Source: Neptunomonas japonica DSM 18939 (GTDB lineage: Bacteria > Pseudomonadota > Gammaproteobacteria > Pseudomonadales > Balneatricaceae). Taken from it: a DNA stretch of 64,000 nucleotides. Each line of letters opens with the position of its first letter. The first letter of the stretch is position 1. The DNA is taken from contig NZ_AUGR01000015.1 in the NCBI RefSeq assembly GCF_000422765.1, positions 103,931 to 167,930 of the forward strand, read 5' to 3'. Below are positions 57,188-64,000 of the stretch, in pieces. Below the pieces are notes generated by a model. The model worked only from the letters and a program-made list of their open reading frames with translations. It was not told the origin of the DNA and made no database searches. Made by a program: the position numbers and the translations under genes.

Positions 57188-57215
57188 GTGGTTACTCCGT
57201 AGTCACGCTGATTTA

Positions 57216-59009
57216 TTAAAAGGATACAGAAGTGCTTAGTGAGATAAAGTCGCGATCTGCTAATTCGTTGTAATCACCACCAAAGAAGTTAGTGTAAGAG
57301 ATCTGCGCTCTGTAACGCTCCAAGTAGTCGGCTTGTAAGCTCAGGTTTATAGACTTCTGTCCTTCATTAAACGCGGCTCCAGGTTGCGGGCCGTAGCCAC
57401 TAATTCCGTGCTTAAAACTTACTTGTGGCGTTAGGCTAACACCTGAAATGGCATTCGGGTAACTTAACGATGCACGGGCTACATAGCCGACTGAGTCTTG
57501 TGTGACAAAGCCATCATCATCACTTGGCGTATAACCAAATACACCACTACGTCCATATTTTAGAGCGGACGCACTTTCGTCAAAATCATGAATATGTGTC
57601 CAGCCAAGTTCCCCAACCAGTGCTAAACGGCTAGCGCCCATGACGTTGTTGACAGTTTTAATGAGGGTTGTTTGCGCTTGTGTAACATCAAAAGCGGTGT
57701 AACCTTGGATGTCAGTACCTAATCCTGCACCTAAAACAGGTACAACGGCACCATTAGCCGGGTTTCCTGCTTGGGTGCCTAGGGTCAGCATGGAGGCTAC
57801 TAGCATGGGGCCATTCAGCTGAATAGGCACGTCACGCTTGTGGCTTATTTCGCCTGACCAAGCTAGTTCACCAACGTTAGTATTCCAACTTACGCCCAGC
57901 ATTTTTATATCTTCTGGGTATTCGACAAAATATTCAGATGCGAAGGGGTTAGCAGGATTAGGGGTTTTTACACCACTAATAACGGGCAAGCGGCTGTGGT
58001 ATCTGGCAAAGAATAAGCCAAATTCAGTATCATTTAGATCTTCAGCTAAATAACGTAATGCAAACCCGAACTGCCCTGAATCTTTAGCATCACGTTTACC
58101 ATCAGCATTACGGTTTACAACCCTTGTGGTGAGGGCGTTGTAATATGTGCTATCGGCAATGCCATTGAGTGCTCCTTGATCTACACGAATACCGTTACAA
58201 CCCTCTGCTGCAAAGTCGTTTGCAGAGAAATAAGTACCGCAGCCATCTTCAACCGTAGGCTCCCAGCTAATTTGGTAGAACGCCTCTAGGCTTAGGTTGT
58301 CGGTTACACCTAAAGATGCAAATGCCATATTAACGGGTAATAAGCCTTCTTTTATTTCAGACCCTGGGCGGCGAAATGCGCTTACATCAAATGGGTTGAT
58401 GACGTTAATACCACCTTGAATAAAGGTGCTTTCGCCCCAGTTAACTACTTGGCGCCCTAAGCGTACATCAAGTGGCATATTGCCTATGTCGAAGTATCCG
58501 TAAACGTAGGCATCTAAAATTTCGGCACCAGAGAACTTAGCAAAATCATTGAAACCATTATCGTCAAGCTGCTCATTAGCTGCATAGCCGTTTTCAGTAT
58601 GACCGTGACCGCGTCTTCCATCTTCTAGCTCAAAGTCTGACCAATATTTACCTCGTACAAAAGCCCCTACATTCTTATAGCTTAATGAAAGTTCGTGTGA
58701 ACCTTTGAGGGTTTTTGAGAACGTCTCTCCTTGCTTAAAGTTTTGATTACCATCATCAAAACTTCCCGAACCCAAACCTCTACCACCGTTAGGTTCTGAT
58801 ATTAAGTCGGTATCCGGGTCATTGACACGCCAGCTAGCACCAACCGAAAGTTGGGAGTCAAAACGCCCCTCTACTTCGCCCAGTTGGAATTCAACTCCAT
58901 AAGCCTGACCTGCAAGGGTAGCTGCTAATAAAGCGGGTAGTATTTTACGGTTTAGTAGTCGGGAGTTCAGCAGAGGGTCTTTTGTCACTCTGGTGGTAAT
59001 CATTGCCAT
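57216..59009 (-). CDS. DUF1302 family outer-membrane beta-barrel protein
   Basis: A 597-residue outer-membrane protein with a signal sequence (ending A-G-Q-A-Y-G about residue 37). Alternating beta strands and the C-terminal D-F-I-S-L-S-T-S-V-S-F end, with terminal Phe, fit a barrel assembled by BAM. DUF1302/DUF1329 pairs occur in genomes that break down fatty acids, sterols and hydrocarbons, so a role in handling hydrophobic substrates or envelope lipid traffic is likely. I prefer ATG 59009: the GTG at 59018 overlaps the AAGGTG ribosome-binding site. Confidence 0.9.
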   Translation of the reverse strand: MAMITTRVTKDPLLNSRLLNRKILPALLAATLAGQAYGVEFQLGEVEGRFDSQLSVGASWRVNDPDTDLISEPNGGRGLGSGSFDDGNQNFKQGETFSKTLKGSHELSLSYKNVGAFVRGKYWSDFELEDGRRGHGHTENGYAANEQLDDNGFNDFAKFSGAEILDAYVYGYFDIGNMPLDVRLGRQVVNWGESTFIQGGINVINPFDVSAFRRPGSEIKEGLLPVNMAFASLGVTDNLSLEAFYQISWEPTVEDGCGTYFSANDFAAEGCNGIRVDQGALNGIADSTYYNALTTRVVNRNADGKRDAKDSGQFGFALRYLAEDLNDTEFGLFFARYHSRLPVISGVKTPNPANPFASEYFVEYPEDIKMLGVSWNTNVGELAWSGEISHKRDVPIQLNGPMLVASMLTLGTQAGNPANGAVVPVLGAGLGTDIQGYTAFDVTQAQTTLIKTVNNVMGASRLALVGELGWTHIHDFDESASALKYGRSGVFGYTPSDDDGFVTQDSVGYVARASLSYPNAISGVSLTPQVSFKHGISGYGPQPGAAFNEGQKSINLSLQADYLERYRAQISYTNFFGGDYNELADRDFISLSTSVSF

Positions 59010-59336
59010 TTCGTTCACCTTGCATTGTTATTTTTTTAGCAGCGGCTTATATATGCTAAATCTTATATATTAGTATGGATGCATTTTCTGTAAATGCTAA
59101 TACTAAGTAATTTGAGATAGCCATTTTTTTACATCTTTTACTTATTGAGCTTAAGCGACATTTTTGCAAGTGTTGCTTGTACTAGAATCATCTACACTGT
59201 AACTCAGTACGACAATAACAATTCACGCCAGATTAACTGACAAAAGAAGGCATGACTTAAAGTAGCAGTGCTTCTAATATCTTAAAAGAGTGACAAAAAC
59301 GATAACAATAAGAGACATATTTTTCAGGGAGCTATC
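59010..59336. promoter_or_regulatory. Divergent regulatory region with a large inverted repeat
   Basis: 327 bp between DUF1302 and an AraC gene. TTAGTAT (59070-59076) pairs with ATACTAA (59100-59106), and inside it GCATTT (59081-59086) pairs with AAATGC (59092-59097). This two-part inverted repeat, 61 bp upstream of the DUF1302 start, is a candidate operator. No gene seen. Confidence 0.45.
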
Positions 59337-60398
59337 ATGGAGCGTAAAATAACGGTGCCAAATGGGTATGTGAAGCACCTGCTTGGTCATGCTGAATCAC
59401 AGGGATATCAAGTCAGTAGCTTGCTTGAACATGTGGGTATTAGCCCTGATGAAATTGAAGATCAGACTGAGTTTCCCGCACAAAAATTTTGGCAACTTTA
59501 TCAACGTATTATCTGGATTACTCAAGACGAATCCTTTGGCATGATTAGCGGTGGTAAAGTGCCAAACGGAACATTTCGAATGATGTGTCATGCGATTTTA
59601 CATTGCAAAACATTGGAGCGTGTTATGTGGCGCTGCAGTGATTTTTATGAAATATGTCGAGGCTCTCGAATTAAGCCGGTTTTGTTACGTAGAGGGCGGT
59701 ATGCAAAAATTTCATTCGCACCCACGCAAGAATTGGACGATACGGAGTTCCAGACATTATTAGAAAAAGAGCCTCCGCATAGTATTCGCACCTCATTATC
59801 TGTTTGGCAGCATTTCACTAGCTGGCTTATTGGAACGCGCTTAGAGATAAAGGCCGCCTATTTTACTTTCCCTGAACCAGAAGATGCTGATTATTACCGA
59901 ACCTTATTTCGTTCAGAGATTCGTTTTAATCAACATGATAACGCGTTGGTTTTTCCTGCTCGCTTTCTGGATTACCCGATTGTTCAAACTGAAGATACCT
60001 TAAAGGGTTTTTTGAAAACGGCACCGTTTCAGTTACATGTCATGGTGGATGATGATAAGAGTTTGAAGTCTCAAGTAATGGCTATCATTGGTAAAGATTT
60101 TAGTCGGGATTTACCCAGTGCTGATGAGGTAGCTCATGTATTACACATGTCTGTATCTACATTACGCAGGCGACTACTAGAGGAAGGTACCTCTTATCAA
60201 AGAATTAAGGATGACTGTCGTAAAGAGGGCGCTATCAACTATATGAACTCACCACAGTTATCTATCAATGATGTGGCGAGCTTAATGGGGTTTGATGAAC
60301 CTTCTGCTTTTTTTCGCTCTTTTAAGAAGTGGACACATATGACTCCGGGTGAATACCGAAAGAGTGCCGTTTATTGTCATCAATTTGATAAGAAGTAA
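59337..60398 (+). CDS. AraC-family regulator, OruR/ArgR-like long form
   Basis: A 353-residue regulator with an N-terminal ~200-residue arabinose-binding-like domain of the AraC_binding_2 type (start V-P-N-G-Y-V-K-H-L-L) and a C-terminal HTH with A-H-V-L-H-M-S-V-S-T-L-R-R-R-L-L-E and F-D-E-P-S-A-F-F-R-S-F-K-K-W. It is divergent from DUF1302/DUF1329 and 206 bp upstream of the acyl-CoA dehydrogenase, so it probably controls both. Proteins of this type in related bacteria respond to fatty acids or alkanes; the effector is not known here. Confidence 0.88.
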   Translation: MERKITVPNGYVKHLLGHAESQGYQVSSLLEHVGISPDEIEDQTEFPAQKFWQLYQRIIWITQDESFGMISGGKVPNGTFRMMCHAILHCKTLERVMWRCSDFYEICRGSRIKPVLLRRGRYAKISFAPTQELDDTEFQTLLEKEPPHSIRTSLSVWQHFTSWLIGTRLEIKAAYFTFPEPEDADYYRTLFRSEIRFNQHDNALVFPARFLDYPIVQTEDTLKGFLKTAPFQLHVMVDDDKSLKSQVMAIIGKDFSRDLPSADEVAHVLHMSVSTLRRRLLEEGTSYQRIKDDCRKEGAINYMNSPQLSINDVASLMGFDEPSAFFRSFKKWTHMTPGEYRKSAVYCHQFDKK

Positions 60399-60604
60399 AC
60401 AAGGTTGTAAATAACGTATAGCTAAGAGTTTTTGTTAGCTACTATAGGTTTGTTTATATTACCCATATTTATCATGACCAATTTTGTCAAAGTAATAGGC
60501 GGTAATTGTCATTGCCGCTTCCCCTGATCTACGTGATCATTTCTGCAATCTAATAGAACAATAATAGCTCTGGTTAAATTAAGCAGGGTGCAGGAGTGAT
60601 CATT

Positions 60605-62380
60605 ATGAGCGAATACCACTTTCCCCGTCAGGATGCCCAGTTTGTATTGGACCATATTGTTGAGTTTCCTCTGATATGTGATCGCCTCGGGCAAGAAGAG
60701 TTAAATTCGGGTTTGAACGACGCTATTCTTGAAGAGGCGGCGCGTTTAGCTAGTGAAGTGTTGGCACCATTAAATAAAATAGGGGACCAAACAGGTGCTC
60801 AAATGACTGAGTACGGCGTGCAGGAGGCTGCAGGGTTTAAAGCAGCTTATCGGCAGTTCGTTGATAATGGTTGGCCATCATTGGCGGGGGATCCTGCATA
60901 TGGTGGTCAGGGACTACCTAAAACATTATCTACAACCGTGATGGAGGTTTGGCAGTCATCTAATATGGCGTTCTCCTTGTGTCCTTTGCTGACACAGGGG
61001 GCAGTTGAGGCGGTTAGCGAGCATGCAAGTGATGCCCTTAAAAAGACTTATCTCGAAAAAATGATAAGCGGTGAGTGGACTGCCACCATGAATTTGACCG
61101 AGCCTGATGCGGGGTCTGATTTGGCAGCAATTAAAGCAAAAGCAGTACCGCAAGCTGGAAACTATAGGATTTTTGGGCAGAAGATCTTTATTACCTGGGG
61201 TGACCATCAAATGACCGATAATGTGGTGCATTTGGTATTAGCGAGGTTACCAGATGCTCCTGCAGGGGTACGTGGTATCTCTTTGTTTATTGTTCCCAAG
61301 TTTTTAGTTAACACTGATGGCTCATTAGGTAAGCGTAACGATGTTAAAGCGGTTTCCCTAGAGCACAAGTTGGGTATCCATGCGAGCCCTACGTGCGTAA
61401 TGAGCTTTGGCGATAATGATGGTGCGGTTGGGTACTTGGTAGGTGAGCCACATACCGGATTAGCCTGTATGTTCACTATGATGAATGATGCACGTCAAGG
61501 TGTTGGGCTTCAGGGGTTGGCTGTTTCAGAGCGGGCTTACCAGCATGCTCTGGCATATGCGAAAGAACGCCTACAAGGAACGTTACGCGACGGTAGCCGC
61601 CTTGCGATTATCAATCATCCTGATGTGCGCCGTATGCTGATGTTAATGAAATCAGGTACGCAAGCCATGCGCGCACTTACTTATGTTGCTGCATCCCAAG
61701 CTGACAATCTCGAGATATTAAAAGCGGCTAACTCGGTTAGTGATGCGGCTATATGTCAGGCACGATTAGACTTATATACACCTATTGTAAAAGGTTGGAT
61801 AACGGAGCTCGCCCAGGAGCTAACTTCTCTGGGAGTGCAGATTCATGGTGGTATGGGCTTTATTGAAGAAACCGGCGCTGCTCAGCATTTTAGAGATGCT
61901 CGTATTTTACCCATCTATGAAGGCACTACCGGTATTCAGGGGTTGGATCTCGTTGGTCGTAAAATTTTAGCAGACAACGGACAATCATTATTCGCGTTGC
62001 TGGATGAGATTGGCAGTGAGCTAGCTTCGCTAGAGCTTGGGGAAATATTCGCTCAGGATCTTAGTAATGCTATTGAAGCTGAACAGTCAGTACGAGATGC
62101 GGTAGACTGGCTGCTATCTCATAAAGAGGAGGCCCCAGCGATAGGGGTGAACTTGATGATGTCGCTTGGGTATCTGTGTGCTGCTTGGCTCATGTTGCGT
62201 AGTGTTGGAAAAGTACAGACACTAAGCGATGATACAGATGTAGATCAAGTATTTTTGGAAAGTAAGCAGGTGAGCGCACGTTTTTATTGTGAACACTTTT
62301 TACCGCGTGTGACAATGCACCTGTTAACGATGAAAGCCGGAAGTGCTTCTATGATGGCACTTGATATAGAACAGTTCTGA
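60605..62380 (+). CDS. Acyl-CoA dehydrogenase, ~600-residue FadE/DmdC-like type (second copy)
   Basis: A 591-residue flavoenzyme, paralogue of the 9806 gene and of the same long architecture: T-E-P-D-A-G-S-D-L-A, G-Q-K-I-F-I-T-W-G-D-H and the catalytic base Glu439 in I-Y-E-G-T-T-G-I-Q, at the same position as in the first copy. Substitutions around the substrate pocket (T-E-P-H-C-G versus T-E-P-D-A-G) suggest different chain-length range. AGGAG lies eight bases upstream of ATG 60605. ETF-QO follows by 13 bp, so it feeds electrons directly into the quinone pool through EtfBA. Confidence 0.92.
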   Translation: MSEYHFPRQDAQFVLDHIVEFPLICDRLGQEELNSGLNDAILEEAARLASEVLAPLNKIGDQTGAQMTEYGVQEAAGFKAAYRQFVDNGWPSLAGDPAYGGQGLPKTLSTTVMEVWQSSNMAFSLCPLLTQGAVEAVSEHASDALKKTYLEKMISGEWTATMNLTEPDAGSDLAAIKAKAVPQAGNYRIFGQKIFITWGDHQMTDNVVHLVLARLPDAPAGVRGISLFIVPKFLVNTDGSLGKRNDVKAVSLEHKLGIHASPTCVMSFGDNDGAVGYLVGEPHTGLACMFTMMNDARQGVGLQGLAVSERAYQHALAYAKERLQGTLRDGSRLAIINHPDVRRMLMLMKSGTQAMRALTYVAASQADNLEILKAANSVSDAAICQARLDLYTPIVKGWITELAQELTSLGVQIHGGMGFIEETGAAQHFRDARILPIYEGTTGIQGLDLVGRKILADNGQSLFALLDEIGSELASLELGEIFAQDLSNAIEAEQSVRDAVDWLLSHKEEAPAIGVNLMMSLGYLCAAWLMLRSVGKVQTLSDDTDVDQVFLESKQVSARFYCEHFLPRVTMHLLTMKAGSASMMALDIEQF

Positions 62381-62393
62381 GGAGAACGCGAAG

Positions 62394-64000
62394 ATGTCAG
62401 AACGTGAGTCGATGGAATTTGATGTTGTCATCGTAGGCGCTGGGCCCGCTGGATTATCCGCAGCCTGTCGTTTTATGCAGATGGCAAATGAGCAAGAACA
62501 AGAACTCACTGTATGTGTAGTTGAAAAAGGCTCTGAAGTTGGCGCCCATATCCTGTCAGGTGCCGTCGTTGAATCACGCGCTCTGGACGAACTTTTCCCT
62601 GATTGGAAAGAGCGTGGCGCCCCACTCAATACAGCCGTTACAGACGATGAGCTGTATCTGTTAAAAGACAACGAAAAAGCCACCAAACTGCCGAATGCTT
62701 TTATTCCCAAAACCATGCATAACCACGGCAACTACATTGTGAGCTTGGGTAATCTGACACGCTGGTTAGGTGAGCAAGCAGAACAGTTAGGTGTAGAGAT
62801 CTTCCCAGGGTTTGCCGCATCGGAAGTCTTGTTTAATGACGATGGCAGCGTGAAAGGGATTGCCACCGGCGATATGGGTGTTGCTGAAGACGGCTCTGAG
62901 AAAGATGGCTATATGCCCGGTATGGAGCTGCATGCTAAATACACTTTATTTGCTGAAGGCTGTCGTGGTCATCTGGGCAAACAGCTGTACCAAACGTTTG
63001 GTCTGGATAAAGACGCGGATGCACAGCATTATGGTATCGGTATTAAGGAGCTGTGGGATATCGACCCTGCGAAGCATAAACCCGGTCTGGTGCTTCATGG
63101 CTCAGGCTGGCCGCTAGAAGGCGGCACCAGCGGTGGTTTCTTCCTTTACCATGCTGAAAACAACCAAGTGGTTGCTGGGTTAATTGTTGATCTTAACTAT
63201 GCGAACCCCTATGTGAGTCCGTTTGATGAATTCCAGCGCCTTAAGCACCACCCCGTACTAAAACAGTATTTAGAAGGTGGTAAGCGCGTTTCTTACGGTG
63301 CGCGAGCAATTGCCAAAGGCGGTTTCAATGCGTTACCCGAGATGACCTTTCCCGGTGGTCTTGTGATTGGCTGTAATGCTGGCACTTTGAACTTTGCCAA
63401 GATTAAGGGTACCCATACGGCCATGAAGTCCGGCATGATTGCCGCCGAAAGCGTCTTTGAAGCCCTCAAAGCAGGCTGCACGGGTGGTAAACAGCTCGAA
63501 AGCTTCAATACCGCGTTTAAAGCCTCGTGGTTGCACGATGAGTTATATCGCTCACGCAACTTTGGCCCCGCTATGCATAAGTTTGGCCCTTACCTAGGTG
63601 GTGCGTTCAACTTTATTGATCAAAATATTTTCGGTGGTAAGTTGCCGATTACACTGCGTGATAATCATGAAGATTATGCACAAATGCGTCCAGCCAAAGA
63701 GTTCTCATCTATCGATTACCCTAAACCCGATGGTGTGTTGAGCTTTGATAAACTAACGTCAGTGTTTCTCTCCAATACCAACCATGAAGAGAATCAGACG
63801 TGTCACTTAGCACTCAAAGACAGCAGCGTACCGCTAGCGAAGAACCTGCCCTTGTATGGCGAGCCTGCGCAGCGTTATTGCCCAGCCGGCGTTTATGAAG
63901 TGGTTGAAGATGAGGCCGGTGAAACCAGTTTCCAGATCAACTCTCAGAACTGCGTGCACTGTAAAACTTGTGATATTAAAGACCCGTCTCAAAATATCAC
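62394..64000 (+). CDS. Electron transfer flavoprotein-ubiquinone oxidoreductase (3'-partial)
   Basis: First 535 codons of ETF-QO, which moves electrons from reduced ETF to ubiquinone at the inner membrane; the usual length is ~550, so only the last few residues are missing. The FAD motif V-I-V-G-A-G-P-A-G-L-S-A-A is near residues 13-25, the second dinucleotide-type motif is G-A-H-I-L-S-G-A-V, and the [4Fe-4S] cysteines are C-P-A-G and C-V-H-C-K-T-C near the end. GGAGAACGCGAAG precedes the ATG. It is the natural acceptor for EtfBA at 16587-18265. Confidence 0.96.
   Translation, partial: MSERESMEFDVVIVGAGPAGLSAACRFMQMANEQEQELTVCVVEKGSEVGAHILSGAVVESRALDELFPDWKERGAPLNTAVTDDELYLLKDNEKATKLPNAFIPKTMHNHGNYIVSLGNLTRWLGEQAEQLGVEIFPGFAASEVLFNDDGSVKGIATGDMGVAEDGSEKDGYMPGMELHAKYTLFAEGCRGHLGKQLYQTFGLDKDADAQHYGIGIKELWDIDPAKHKPGLVLHGSGWPLEGGTSGGFFLYHAENNQVVAGLIVDLNYANPYVSPFDEFQRLKHHPVLKQYLEGGKRVSYGARAIAKGGFNALPEMTFPGGLVIGCNAGTLNFAKIKGTHTAMKSGMIAAESVFEALKAGCTGGKQLESFNTAFKASWLHDELYRSRNFGPAMHKFGPYLGGAFNFIDQNIFGGKLPITLRDNHEDYAQMRPAKEFSSIDYPKPDGVLSFDKLTSVFLSNTNHEENQTCHLALKDSSVPLAKNLPLYGEPAQRYCPAGVYEVVEDEAGETSFQINSQNCVHCKTCDIKDPSQNI

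Overview
The window reads as a chromosomal segment of a free-living, probably marine gammaproteobacterium. The gene content (fadBA, etfBA, a polyhydroxyalkanoate depolymerase, two ~600-residue acyl-CoA dehydrogenases, methyl-accepting chemotaxis proteins, RhlE-like helicases) and moderate GC would fit an Oceanospirillales-type genome such as Neptunomonas or Amphritea relatives. That placement is inference; there is no rRNA or other decisive marker here, and I see no tRNA genes, CRISPR arrays, prophage or intact insertion sequences.

Layout. 1-2.0 kb: phospholipid genes (cdsA, a PlsC-type acyltransferase) behind a partial ORF. 2.1-4.4 kb: a small monooxygenase-fold protein, a coiled-coil membrane protein, a PEP-CTERM matrixin-type protease and a secreted partner. 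4.5-9.5 kb: catalase, a chemoreceptor and a glycosyltransferase. 9.8-18.3 kb: a lipid-catabolism block on the + strand (acyl-CoA dehydrogenase, SCP2 protein, acyl-CoA ligase, DUF2889 protein, nitronate monooxygenase-like protein, enoyl-CoA hydratase), then etfBA. 18.3-23.8 kb: a second chemoreceptor and fadBA. 23.9-27.3 kb (- strand): alanine dehydrogenase, AzlCD exporter and a MarR-GNAT fusion regulator with a perfect 26-bp palindrome upstream. 27.6-28.9 kb: two small genes, each followed by an attC-like imperfect palindrome, which look like integron cassettes without an integrase. 28.9-35 kb: exporters paired with AraC regulators, a MOSC protein and an SMP-30-type protein. 35-41 kb: PHA depolymerase with a repeat-rich tail, TetR/GST/DUF4442, an EamA transporter and a DEAD-box helicase. 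40.8-41.4 kb: a small DUF1127-like gene behind a long, highly structured leader. 41.6-50.4 kb: NfeD and SPFH proteins, MscL, peroxiredoxin-glutaredoxin fusion, a GlcD-type flavoprotein, a CHASE-like/GGDEF/EAL protein and a second DEAD-box helicase. 50.6-55.8 kb: 2OG-Fe(II) oxygenase, NlpC/P60 lipoprotein, DUF4242 protein, di-heme peroxidase, Crp/Fnr regulator and a methyltransferase. 55.8-64 kb: DUF1329/DUF1302 envelope pair, divergent AraC regulator, second acyl-CoA dehydrogenase and ETF-ubiquinone oxidoreductase (cut off by the window end).

How it fits together. Much of the window forms one physiological theme. Acyl chains are activated by the FadD-like ligase, oxidised by the two acyl-CoA dehydrogenases and by FadB/FadA, and the electrons pass through EtfBA to ETF-QO and the quinone pool. 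PHA depolymerase mobilises the storage form of the same carbon. DUF1302/DUF1329 proteins are often found with hydrophobic-substrate catabolism. The most interesting non-routine signals are the attC-like cassette pair, the structured leader in front of the DUF1127-like gene, the DUF2889-containing catabolic operon, the PEP-CTERM protease locus, and the DUF4242/peroxidase/Crp-Fnr locus with a hairpin over its ribosome-binding site.
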